The translations under genes were made by a program, and so were the position numbers. The notes beneath the pieces are model-generated. The model did no database searches, was not told where the DNA came from, and was given only the letters and a program-made list of their open reading frames with translations. Positions 1-7,253 of a stretch of 36,072 bases of DNA are shown here, piece after piece. How positions within the stretch are numbered: position 1 is the stretch's first letter; each line of letters starts with the position of its first letter. Source of the stretch: Balneolaceae bacterium UBA1514 (GTDB lineage Bacteria > Bacteroidota > Rhodothermia > Balneolales > Balneolaceae); contig DCQQ01000006.1 in the NCBI GenBank assembly GCA_002323515.1, forward strand, positions 1-36,072, given 5' to 3'.

Positions 1-824
1 GCGATGATCATAATTTTTCCAGACATCATATTCGCGAACAATCGAATTGCGAGTGCAAATGGTTTAGTTAGTAAACCAATTAACTCAACTGGAATCATTA
101 AAAATTTAACTCCTAAAGGCACACCTGGGAACCAAAATACGTGCTGCCAATGATCTTTAGTGCCACTGAGCTGGGTTACAAAAAATGTAAATAATGCAAG
201 AACAGCAGTAACTGTAATATCAGCTGTGGCTGTAGCAGCCCATGGTAGTAACCCAAATGAATTCATGAATGCTATTGACATGAACATAGTAAATAAATAG
301 GGCACGTACTTTTTATACTTTTCCCCTTCTATATTTGGTTTGGCAACCTCATCTCTAATGAATTCATAAAATACTTCAAATAGATTTTGAAGCACGCCTT
401 TTGGTGCGGTAGATGTACCAATTCCTTTTTTGTAGCGAGAGCCTGCATACATGGTAAAAAGTGCAAGCCCCCCGAGTCCAAACCAGAAATACAAAAGGTG
501 TGATGTCAGAGAAAAATCAATCAGCATAGAGCCATTTACAGGAGTAATGACATAGTCTATTTGTTCAAAATCACCTGAAGCCAAGGCTTTTTTAGTCGAG
601 CCATAGGTCGAAAACTGAGTTGACCCATTATCGTCTTGCCATAAGAATAATCTGGGAAGGTATAATTTTGTCCCAAAAAACGTGAAATAATCGTGATCTG
701 CAACCGTTCCCATAATGTCAATAGGAGAGTCACTTTCCGTGTCAGTATCAGCAGCAAGAACCGTGAGTTGACCCAATAAAAGTACTATGATCAGTAAGGA
801 TAAAAACGTGAAATATTTTGTCAT
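1..824 (-). CDS. atpB: ATP synthase F0 subunit a, partial (C terminus beyond window)
   Basis: This is the proton-channel subunit a of the F0 sector in the inner membrane. The reading frame starts at ATG 824 and is open to the window edge, giving about 274 residues without a stop. An exported-looking hydrophobic N terminus is followed by a polar stretch rich in Asp, Thr and Ser, a long N-terminal extension of the kind known for Bacteroidetes-group AtpB. Hydrophobic membrane segments follow. Close to the edge lies the subunit a signature VELIGLLTKPFALAIRLFAN, with the arginine that faces the c-ring. The ATG overlaps the stop of the preceding gene by four bases (ATGA), so translation is probably coupled. 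The remaining F0/F1 genes should lie to the left of this window. Identification is firm; only completeness is unknown. Confidence 0.95.
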   Translation of the reverse strand, partial: MTKYFTFLSLLIIVLLLGQLTVLAADTDTESDSPIDIMGTVADHDYFTFFGTKLYLPRLFLWQDDNGSTQFSTYGSTKKALASGDFEQIDYVITPVNGSMLIDFSLTSHLLYFWFGLGGLALFTMYAGSRYKKGIGTSTAPKGVLQNLFEVFYEFIRDEVAKPNIEGEKYKKYVPYLFTMFMSIAFMNSFGLLPWAATATADITVTAVLALFTFFVTQLSGTKDHWQHVFWFPGVPLGVKFLMIPVELIGLLTKPFALAIRLFANMMSGKIMII

Positions 825-1222
825 TCCTCTAAGGGATGTTTCAATGATCTATGATGGATAAGTAACAACTCTATTACAGATTGATAAAGATAGGAAATAA
901 TAAAATTAACTGTAAAGAACATTTGTTCAAATTTTATGGTCGATAATGAAATAAAGAGTAACAGAATGACCATAAAAAATCTAATTAGGGTGGTAGTGTA
1001 ATAGACCTTAATAAAGTTTTGAGTGGAAATCGTCCAAATTCTTACCCAAACCCACATTGCGCCACCAACAAACACAAGTGCAATCAAATAAGCGATAAGC
1101 GCTTCAGATAGGTATCCAGGCAAAATCCAATACCCTATAAAAATCAAAGCGACTAAAAAGGGTATTTGAGCTAAAAGGAAAACAGAGAAAACTGGCGCTT
1201 CAAAAAAATATTTCTTTAGCAT
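821..1222 (-). CDS. AtpI-like four-helix membrane protein of the ATP synthase operon
   Basis: A 133-residue, strongly hydrophobic protein with four predicted membrane helices at roughly residues 10-33, 41-62, 78-98 and 101-122, and a short charged tail. It lies between an AtpZ-like gene and atpB and overlaps atpB by four bases. In many bacteria this slot holds AtpI (subunit I), which helps c-ring assembly or magnesium uptake. I do not see a diagnostic motif that proves AtpI, so the name rests mainly on size, topology and position. The start at ATG 1222 is the first in frame after the atpZ stop, 47 bases downstream of that gene. Confidence 0.6.
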   Translation of the reverse strand: MLKKYFFEAPVFSVFLLAQIPFLVALIFIGYWILPGYLSEALIAYLIALVFVGGAMWVWVRIWTISTQNFIKVYYTTTLIRFFMVILLLFISLSTIKFEQMFFTVNFIISYLYQSVIELLLIHHRSLKHPLEE

Positions 1223-1269
1223 AAGTAGATTATCTCGAAAGTGGTTTTAGCAGGCCTAGCTTATTTAAG

Positions 1270-1509
1270 TTACTTATCCACTCGTTTAGTGTCTCGCCCA
1301 TCTAGGGCAGGATCTTTGAGCAGGCTAACCATTCGGAAAAAAAATAAAATGAGCCCAAGGATAACACCAATTAATATACCAATTGGTTTAATATCAAAAT
1401 ATCTATCAACAAAGCTACCTATAATAATGGGTAGGGAGAGCAATAATGCTATTTCAGTCCCCAAACTAAGGTAAATACGATAGGGTTTGGGTAACCATTT
1501 TGAAATCAC
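1270..1509 (-). CDS. atpZ: AtpZ/AtpI family F0F1-ATPase accessory protein
   Basis: A 79-residue protein with two membrane helices (about residues 14-34 and 42-62) separated by a short loop containing GSFVDRYFDIKPIG. This matches the AtpZ pattern of a glycine-rich first helix, a D..F...P turn and a second glycine-rich helix (GILIGVILGLILFF), followed by a basic tail. AtpZ is known as a small companion of the F0 sector, proposed to act with AtpI in divalent cation transport or c-ring assembly. Translation appears to begin at GTG 1509, because no in-frame ATG exists before the conserved region; an ATG two bases upstream is followed at once by a stop in its own frame. It lies 22 bases after the bactofilin gene and begins the ATP synthase block. 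Confidence 0.75.
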   Translation of the reverse strand: MISKWLPKPYRIYLSLGTEIALLLSLPIIIGSFVDRYFDIKPIGILIGVILGLILFFFRMVSLLKDPALDGRDTKRVDK

Positions 1510-1531
1510 ATTAAAGCCCCATTTTGAGGTT

Positions 1532-1960
1532 TCATTTTTCTACACCATTTAGCACTGTTTCTGCATACTCTTGAATATCCGCTACTGAAGTGTCACTCAT
1601 TTTACAAAGCCCGTTTACTTTAGCACCCTCTTCAACAACTAAAATCTTAGTAGCTACATTACCATTAAGGATAGCTTTTTTTCGAAGTGTAACTTTATTT
1701 TTTCCTAGTACATCTCCGCTTACTTTCCCAGCTATATCTGCATTTTGACACATAATATCACCCGAAACAGATCCTTGTTCGGTTATGATAACTTTACATT
1801 CTGTTTCAAGAGTACCATTAAGTACTCCTCCAATGCGTATATCGTGTTCTGATTTTAGAAAACCTTCTAGTTCTGAACCTTCACTAATAATATTGACCGA
1901 TGGATAATTGGTTTCATTCGTCATAATTGTACTCATAGTTTTTCTTTTTCTAGATATCAT
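1532..1960 (-). CDS. Bactofilin (polymer-forming cytoskeletal protein)
   Basis: Bactofilins form nucleotide-independent filaments at the inner membrane and position cell-wall enzymes. The 142 residues carry a central region of about 100 residues with the short-period pattern of a right-handed beta-helix: alternating hydrophobic strands with regular glycine and polar turns (GVLNGTLE, GSVSGDI, GKVSGDVLG, ILNGNV), flanked by short disordered tails. The gene follows an M23 peptidase gene with one base between, the classic bactofilin/LytM pairing seen in curved or stalked bacteria. Three in-frame ATGs occur at 1960, 1936 and 1924. None has a clear Shine-Dalgarno sequence, so the exact start is uncertain; the tail before the beta-helix is dispensable-looking in all cases. 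Confidence 0.88.
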   Translation of the reverse strand: MISRKRKTMSTIMTNETNYPSVNIISEGSELEGFLKSEHDIRIGGVLNGTLETECKVIITEQGSVSGDIMCQNADIAGKVSGDVLGKNKVTLRKKAILNGNVATKILVVEEGAKVNGLCKMSDTSVADIQEYAETVLNGVEK

Positions 1961-1961
1961 T

Positions 1962-2819
1962 TTATTTCAATAAGTAGATTTCAGGGTCTTGCGGTAACCC
2001 GTCCTTCCATATCTCAAGATGAAGATGAGAAGCGGTGCTTTGCACACCAGCATTACCAACCGTGGCAATCACATCACCTTTTACCACCACATCCCCTTCT
2101 CGCTTGTAAGATGTCCGGCAATGCTTATACACACTTAATAGACCGTTGGTATGTTGAATAGATATTACATAACCGTTCGCTATCGTCCAATTAATATTAA
2201 CAATAGTTCCCTCCGCCAAAGCCTGTACCTGTTCACCCTCAGTGGCTGCAATGTCTAATCCAAAATGCTCTTCCTTAGGTTTAAATGATCGAGAGATAGT
2301 ACCATCGACTGGATATGCAGTAGGGAATGTAGGTTCACTATTTAATAAAGAAGATGATATTAATCCTTGTGTGCTTAAATTTAACACTTCTTGTGGAGTA
2401 CTTCGTGGATCCCCACCCAATACTGTTTGATTTTGCATTAAAAGCAAACTCTGTAACCGTTCATCTAGACTTAAGGTTGTATCGGTATTAAATCGGATAA
2501 TACTCCTAATTTGCCCGAGTTGTTCATCGCGTAGCTCCAATGAGTCCTGAAGAGCATCCAGTCTGCCTACTACTTGCTCAATTTGCATATTTATTTGTGG
2601 TTCTTTACTTCTGTATACCCATTCTCCAAGAGGTGTAAACATAAGCGTGAGCATAAAGATAATCAAAACAGAGGTCAACAAGGCTACTAATCCCAAAAAA
2701 AACTGACGAGGTAAAAATTGATATTCACGTGAACCATCTGGAACGGACTCATCAATTAAAATCAAACGTAACCATTTGTCTTTAAGTCGAACTAAGGTTT
2801 TTAATAATTCGGTATTCAT
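1962..2819 (-). CDS. M23 family (LytM-type) peptidoglycan endopeptidase, membrane-anchored
   Basis: A 285-residue zinc endopeptidase expected to cut peptide cross-links of peptidoglycan. A cytoplasmic basic N terminus is followed by one membrane helix (about residues 40-61), a helical probably coiled-coil region (about 72-130), a linker, and a C-terminal LytM domain (about 165-283). The zinc ligands are visible: H185 and D189 in HFGLDIA, and H267 in HLHLEI. The catalytic-type histidines H233 (YKHC) and H265 are also present, so the enzyme looks active, unlike degenerate NlpD/EnvC-type proteins. It abuts the glycosyltransferase upstream with no intervening base and is one base from the bactofilin gene downstream, suggesting that the filament localises this peptidase to shape the cell. 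Confidence 0.92.
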   Translation of the reverse strand: MNTELLKTLVRLKDKWLRLILIDESVPDGSREYQFLPRQFFLGLVALLTSVLIIFMLTLMFTPLGEWVYRSKEPQINMQIEQVVGRLDALQDSLELRDEQLGQIRSIIRFNTDTTLSLDERLQSLLLMQNQTVLGGDPRSTPQEVLNLSTQGLISSSLLNSEPTFPTAYPVDGTISRSFKPKEEHFGLDIAATEGEQVQALAEGTIVNINWTIANGYVISIQHTNGLLSVYKHCRTSYKREGDVVVKGDVIATVGNAGVQSTASHLHLEIWKDGLPQDPEIYLLK

Positions 2820-4190
2820 TTAATTCACAGGATGTTGATCTAGTAGCGAATCTAATTCATTGGCAAGTCTCTCAGCGATCGCTTTTCTGGTAAATGTTTC
2901 CAACCATTGCTCATCCAAAGGTTTTAGATTCCCAGATTGAACATCAGTAATTGCTTCTAAAATAGTTTTTATCACCTTTTCAATGTTGTCAGGTGATGTA
3001 ATATAACTGCGTGAATAATCTTTTAAAACCTTTTTTGTATCCCCCTCAGGTATCAACGCTATAACGGGCCGCCTGGTTGCCATATATTCATAGGTTTTGC
3101 TTAGAGTAATGGTATGCTTTCGCTTTCTATGCCCATTGTATAACCAAAGAATGGAGGCTTGTTGCATACGGAGAATAGCCTCATTATGAGGAATATATCC
3201 ATGGTCTTGAACAATCTCACCTAAGCCTAATTGATCAATTAAAGGTAAATATGGCTCGATTGAACTACCTTGAAAGTGCAATTCTATAGTATTGGTGAGT
3301 GAGGGTACTTCTTTAATAAGTTTTTTTACTGCCCTTAAAAAAATGCCTGGCCCACTATCGGCATAAAAAGTACCTGAATAAAGTATTCGGATTATTTCAT
3401 TTTTACTAAAGCCGTTTTCGTTAGTAGGTTTCTTTTTTATTGAACTACTAGGAAAGAAGGCAGCATCAAAATCATCTGAATCATAGCCATGGGTTTGAAC
3501 CACAACGCTGGGTAATGAGGGGTACCTTCTACTTATAGCACTAGCTATAGGTTCATTTATTGCGATGACCTTGTCTGCAACTGCAAGTACACTTGCTTCA
3601 AGTCGCCTCATTAGTATTTTGTGAATGGGTGTTGGATATGAAATTAGATGACTCTCCAACCAATCGTCCCTAAAATCCATTATAGTTGGAATATTAAGAC
3701 GGGTTTTAAGCTTAGCCGCTAACATTAAATTACTGTAAGGAGGCGCTGTTGCATATATCGCCTGAATAGAATGCTTTCCAATAATTTCTTCAGCTTTTTG
3801 AAAACCCTGTTTAATCCATCCTTTTTTATTGTCGGGTAAATAGAAAAAATGAGAGAACCTTCGTAACCATTTTTCTAAACGAATCCCCGGACGCCATTGC
3901 GTTTTCGAACTGTTCCAATGCAAGGGAGTCCCACCCTTGACCCGGTAAACTTGCACTATATTCTGATCAATGAGTTTTTGAAGCTCTTGTTCTAAAGAGG
4001 AATCAAAAGTATGATAAAGGCCTGGCTCTGGCACTAAAATTATTGGCTTCCAACCAAATTCATTTAAATACTTTACATATTTAAGTGGCCTTTGCACACC
4101 GCTTCCACCCATAGGTGGGAAGAAATAAACAATAAATAACAGCTCCTTTAGTGTCTTATCATTGGGGGGTATCTGCTGAATTACACCCAC
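2820..4190 (-). CDS. Glycosyltransferase family 4-like protein
   Basis: A 456-residue GT-B fold glycosyltransferase, probably acting on cell-surface polysaccharide or a lipid-linked glycan; donor and acceptor cannot be told from sequence. The N-terminal domain opens with LLFIVYFFPPMGGSGVQRP, typical of GT4-like proteins of Bacteroidetes. The C-terminal Rossmann domain begins near IRILYSGTFY and contains the donor-binding stretch SKTYEYMATRRPVIAL, with the glutamate of the family's E-containing motif. Translation starts at GTG 4190, two bases after the guaB stop; no ATG occurs before the conserved N terminus. No signal peptide or membrane helix is seen. It is co-transcribed with guaB upstream and the M23 peptidase downstream. 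Confidence 0.82.
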   Translation of the reverse strand: MGVIQQIPPNDKTLKELLFIVYFFPPMGGSGVQRPLKYVKYLNEFGWKPIILVPEPGLYHTFDSSLEQELQKLIDQNIVQVYRVKGGTPLHWNSSKTQWRPGIRLEKWLRRFSHFFYLPDNKKGWIKQGFQKAEEIIGKHSIQAIYATAPPYSNLMLAAKLKTRLNIPTIMDFRDDWLESHLISYPTPIHKILMRRLEASVLAVADKVIAINEPIASAISRRYPSLPSVVVQTHGYDSDDFDAAFFPSSSIKKKPTNENGFSKNEIIRILYSGTFYADSGPGIFLRAVKKLIKEVPSLTNTIELHFQGSSIEPYLPLIDQLGLGEIVQDHGYIPHNEAILRMQQASILWLYNGHRKRKHTITLSKTYEYMATRRPVIALIPEGDTKKVLKDYSRSYITSPDNIEKVIKTILEAITDVQSGNLKPLDEQWLETFTRKAIAERLANELDSLLDQHPVN

Positions 4191-4192
4191 CT

Positions 4193-5689
4193 CTATACCG
4201 AATAGTTAGGCGCTTCTTTTGTTATTTGTACCGTATGTGGATGACTTTCTTTATAAGAGGCCGCTGATATTTGCACAAAATGTGCTTTTTTAAGATCTGA
4301 GATATTTTTTGCTCCACAATATCCCATAGCAGCTCTTAATCCACCCGACATTTGATGAACGACCTCACTTAAATATCCCTTATATGGTACACGGCCTTCA
4401 ATTCCTTCAGGTACCAGTTTTTTTAAATCATCTTCCACGTCCTGGAAGTAGCGATCTTTGGATCCTTTTTGCATGGCTCCTATACTACCCATTCCACGGT
4501 ACGATTTATACTTTCTTGAGTCAAATATAATGGTTTCACCTGGACTTTCATCAACTCCGGCAAACATAGACCCCATCATAACTACGTCAGCGCCACCCGC
4601 AATAGCCTTGGGTATATCACCCGTTTGCTTAATTCCACCATCTGCCACAAGACCGATGCCATGTTCCGAGCAAAAATCACTTACTTCCATCACCGCGCTT
4701 AACTGAGGCACCCCTACTCCAGTCACAATTCGCGTGGTACATATTGAACCAGGTCCAACCCCTACTTTCACCACATCAGCGCCGGCATCTCCTAACGCTT
4801 TAGCCGCATCTCGTGTGGCGATGTTACCACCAATAACATTCAATGAGCCATACTTTTTCTTTATGGCTTCGACGGTTTTTAGAACCCCCTCTGAATGACC
4901 GTGGGCTGTATCGACAGTGATGATATCTACGCCAGCGCCAACCAAAGCGCTTACCCTATCCATAGTGTCTGCTGTAACTCCGACGGCAGCTCCGACGCGT
5001 AAACGTCCTAATTCATCCTTACAAGCGTTAGGGAAATTCATTTTCTTTTCAATGTCCTTAAATGTGATTAAGCCGACCAAGATCCCTTTTGAGTCCACAA
5101 TGGGTAGCTTTTCAACTTTATGGGATTGAAGTATCTCCTCAGCTTGTACTAAATTGGTCCCCTCCTTCGCTGTAATTAAGGGCTGCTTTGTCATAATGTC
5201 CCCTAATTTCTTCGTCATTTCAGACTCGAAGCGTAAGTCTCGATTTGTCACAATACCTTGAAGAGCGCCATGTCCGTCAATGATTGGAATACCACCTATT
5301 CGGTGCTTTGCCATAAGATCACGAGCATCCTGAACCAAAGCGGATGAAGTTAAGGTCACTGGATCCACTATCATCCCGCTTTCGCTTCTTTTAACCAATC
5401 GAACTTGCTCCGCCTGATTTTCTATGCTCATATTCTTGTGTAGCATGGCTATTCCACCCTCTCTAGCTAGTGCAATTGCCATTCTGTATTCAGAAACGGT
5501 ATCCATTGCCGCACTCAAAATAGGTGTATTCAGGGTAAGTGTAGGGGTTAGTTGCACACTAATATCTATATCTCGCGGGAGAACCTGAGAAAAGTGAGGA
5601 ACCAATAGTACATCGTCGTAGGTGAGTCCTTGTCTAGTGATTCGATCGAAGCTACTCTGGGAGGATTGGGTGAATGAAGATTTCGACAT
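4193..5689 (-). CDS. guaB: Inosine-5'-monophosphate dehydrogenase
   Basis: Oxidises IMP to XMP with NAD+, the committed step of GMP synthesis, in the cytoplasm. At 498 residues it has the usual full length. The (beta/alpha)8 barrel is interrupted by a pair of CBS domains at about residues 107-215. The catalytic loop GPGSICTTR carries the nucleophile C317, followed by [12 protein letters not shown] and the flap region around [13 protein letters not shown] 5689 is the natural start. A possible Bacteroidetes-type promoter element lies about 30 bases upstream, so guaB may head its own transcription unit even though it lies 116 bases behind an unrecognised gene on the same strand. The next gene follows after only two bases. 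Confidence 0.97.
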   Translation of the reverse strand: MSKSSFTQSSQSSFDRITRQGLTYDDVLLVPHFSQVLPRDIDISVQLTPTLTLNTPILSAAMDTVSEYRMAIALAREGGIAMLHKNMSIENQAEQVRLVKRSESGMIVDPVTLTSSALVQDARDLMAKHRIGGIPIIDGHGALQGIVTNRDLRFESEMTKKLGDIMTKQPLITAKEGTNLVQAEEILQSHKVEKLPIVDSKGILVGLITFKDIEKKMNFPNACKDELGRLRVGAAVGVTADTMDRVSALVGAGVDIITVDTAHGHSEGVLKTVEAIKKKYGSLNVIGGNIATRDAAKALGDAGADVVKVGVGPGSICTTRIVTGVGVPQLSAVMEVSDFCSEHGIGLVADGGIKQTGDIPKAIAGGADVVMMGSMFAGVDESPGETIIFDSRKYKSYRGMGSIGAMQKGSKDRYFQDVEDDLKKLVPEGIEGRVPYKGYLSEVVHQMSGGLRAAMGYCGAKNISDLKKAHFVQISAASYKESHPHTVQITKEAPNYSV

Positions 5690-5716
5690 TAGTCCTATAA
5701 ATTTAATTCAATTTAG

Positions 5717-5724
5717 TAAAGATA
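5717..5724 (-). promoter_or_regulatory. Possible Bacteroidetes-type -7 promoter element for guaB
   Basis: On the minus strand the sequence reads TATCTTTA, seven of eight matches to the TAnnTTTG consensus used by the primary sigma factor of Bacteroidetes-group bacteria. It ends 27 bases before the guaB ATG, leaving room for a short leader with a weak Shine-Dalgarno sequence (AGGA). I do not see a convincing TTG at the expected -33 position, so this is a tentative call. Confidence 0.3.
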
Positions 5725-5805
5725 CAAACTTCTCTTCTGTAATTGAATGCGAAAATCAGAAAAACCCCTATCCTTTAACTAAAAGTCTAAGCATACAATC
5801 AACTG

Positions 5806-6198
5806 TTACAAAGGGTGAATTTTCAGAGCTTCAGTGGCGGTATTTAGACTGGTATTCCCATCTAAAAATGACTGTACCCAATAATGAACTCTATTCCTTC
5901 TGTTTCGAACGTAAGGATCACAGCTTGAGTAGCTTCCTTGTAACTCTTCTACCATTACCCGCACATCGTCATAAATTTCAACTTTTAAAACATCCGGCAC
6001 TTCATGCCATCCTAATAAGGAAAATACTTGTTGGAGTTCTTGGTATTCTCGCTCACTTTCGTTGCTTATTCGTGCCAAAAGCGGTCGAATAAACGGGTTC
6101 TTAGTTTTCTTGATAACCCTGCTTGAAGGGATTCTCAACGGATTAAGAGTCGATGATGAAGTGTTAAACGTGGTTGATGTATTAGGTGAAGTAAGCAT
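5806..6198 (-). CDS. Unrecognised 130-residue protein
   Basis: I do not recognise this protein. It has a Ser/Thr/Asn-rich, probably disordered N terminus of about 25 residues, a basic patch (RVIKKTKNP), then a largely helical acidic region (about 48-90) with heptad-like leucine and valine spacing, and an arginine-rich stretch (YVRNRRNRVHYW). There is no signal peptide or membrane helix, so it is probably cytoplasmic. I chose ATG 6198 because AGGAGA lies four bases upstream, one of the clearest Shine-Dalgarno sequences in the window. An in-frame ATG at 6255 would add 19 residues. The leader holds two inverted repeats, one of which pairs with this Shine-Dalgarno. It lies between folD and guaB on the same strand. 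That it is a real gene is supported by the ribosome binding site; its function is unknown. Confidence 0.65.
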   Translation of the reverse strand: MLTSPNTSTTFNTSSSTLNPLRIPSSRVIKKTKNPFIRPLLARISNESEREYQELQQVFSLLGWHEVPDVLKVEIYDDVRVMVEELQGSYSSCDPYVRNRRNRVHYWVQSFLDGNTSLNTATEALKIHPL

Positions 6199-6202
6199 TA
6201 TG

Positions 6203-6229
6203 TCTCCTGTTTTGTTTTGATTCAGGAGA
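6203..6229 (-). promoter_or_regulatory. Inverted repeat pairing with the Shine-Dalgarno of the 5806-6198 gene
   Basis: On the minus strand TCTCCTG (6229-6223) is followed after 13 bases by its perfect complement CAGGAGA (6209-6203), which contains the Shine-Dalgarno of the gene starting at 6198. Folding in the mRNA would hide the ribosome binding site. The pairing is seen directly; a regulatory role is inferred. Confidence 0.45.
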
Positions 6230-6241
6230 AACTTACTATCG

Positions 6242-6267
6242 TAGAGTGACACCATTATGTCACTCTA
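6242..6267. repeat. Perfect 10-bp inverted repeat with 6-base loop after folD
   Basis: TAGAGTGACA and TGTCACTCTA form a perfect 10-bp stem around the plus-strand loop CCATTA, just past the folD stop codon. No run of T follows on either strand, so it is not a standard intrinsic terminator. On the minus strand the loop contains the alternative in-frame ATG (6255) of the next gene. It could protect the folD 3' end, bind a regulator, or form part of the next gene's leader. Confidence 0.55.
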
Positions 6268-6274
6268 AAATCAT

Positions 6275-7165
6275 TTATTTTGGGTATAACGATTTTTTTG
6301 CTGCTAAAAGGGTGTTCTTCATGAGCATAGCCACCGTCATAGGGCCTACACCACCAGGAACAGGAGTAATCCAACTTGCTTTTTTTCGTACCGATTCAAA
6401 ATCGACATCACCCAGTAGTCGGTATCCTTTTTCATGGGTTTCATCCGCTATTCGATTTATACCGACATCGATGACAACAACGCCTTGTTTAACCATTTCA
6501 GCTTTTATTAAGTTTGGCTGTCCTGCAGCCACAATCAATATATCGGCACCAATAGTATGAGCCGTCAAATCACGGGTATATTTATGACAAATTGTAGTGG
6601 TAGCTTTGCCAGATGAATTCTCTCTAGACAGCATGACCGCCATTGGGCTACCTACTATAGTACTTGCTCCAACAACTACTGCATGTTGAGATTTAACGGG
6701 AATGCTATAGTACTTCAGGAGTTCCATCACCCCAGCAGGAGTACAGCTTTTAAAGCATGGCTGATCCAATGACAGGCGTCCCACATTCATAGGGTGGAAT
6801 CCGTCTACATCTTTTCGGTGATCTATGGCTTCTATCACACTGTGTTGAGATAAATGACTCGGTAAAGGCATTTGAACTAGTATACCGTCTATATAATCGT
6901 TGGTATTACAATAATAAATAATTTCGGTAAGTTCTTTTTCTGAAATCGTATCTTGCAAAACCATAGTTTCGGTTTCTATGCCCACCTGCTGACAAGCTTT
7001 AGTCTTAGTACCGGTATAGACAATGGATGCGGGATCATCTCCTACCAAAATAACCTGCAAAAACGGTCTAGGATTACCCTTTTCACACCACTGCTGCACA
7101 TCCTCCTTTACTCTATTGCGAAGAAGCTCTGCCACCATTTTACCATCTATAATTTCTGCACTCAT
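6275..7165 (-). CDS. folD: Bifunctional methylenetetrahydrofolate dehydrogenase/cyclohydrolase
   Basis: Interconverts 5,10-methylene-, 5,10-methenyl- and 10-formyl-tetrahydrofolate in the cytoplasm, supplying one-carbon units for purine and formyl-Met-tRNA synthesis. The 296 residues match the family length. Visible motifs are the catalytic-lysine region YTGTKTKACQQVGIE, the substrate stretch DGILVQMPLPSHL, DGFHPMNVG, the Rossmann nucleotide loop GASTIVGSP, and the C-terminal PVPGGVGPMTVAML. The loop has GAS where many FolD proteins have GRS, which could affect coenzyme preference; this is an inference. ATG 7165 is the start; an ATG slightly upstream is out of frame and stops immediately. It is 88 bases from the PBP4-type gene upstream. 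Confidence 0.96.
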   Translation of the reverse strand: MSAEIIDGKMVAELLRNRVKEDVQQWCEKGNPRPFLQVILVGDDPASIVYTGTKTKACQQVGIETETMVLQDTISEKELTEIIYYCNTNDYIDGILVQMPLPSHLSQHSVIEAIDHRKDVDGFHPMNVGRLSLDQPCFKSCTPAGVMELLKYYSIPVKSQHAVVVGASTIVGSPMAVMLSRENSSGKATTTICHKYTRDLTAHTIGADILIVAAGQPNLIKAEMVKQGVVVIDVGINRIADETHEKGYRLLGDVDFESVRKKASWITPVPGGVGPMTVAMLMKNTLLAAKKSLYPK

Positions 7166-7253
7166 AGCTCACTCATAGGTTTTCATCTTACACATTAATC
7201 GTAAAAAATTTAAGAAACTTTGTTGTCCTAGCTGGGTACAAATCAACTAGAAA

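Noticed and set aside
5622..6092. A 156-codon plus-strand open frame antisense to the start of guaB and the unknown gene at 5806
   Set aside because: It overlaps the N terminus of guaB, lacks a convincing ribosome binding site, and its product looks like low-quality shadow translation; the opposite frame has a strong Shine-Dalgarno.
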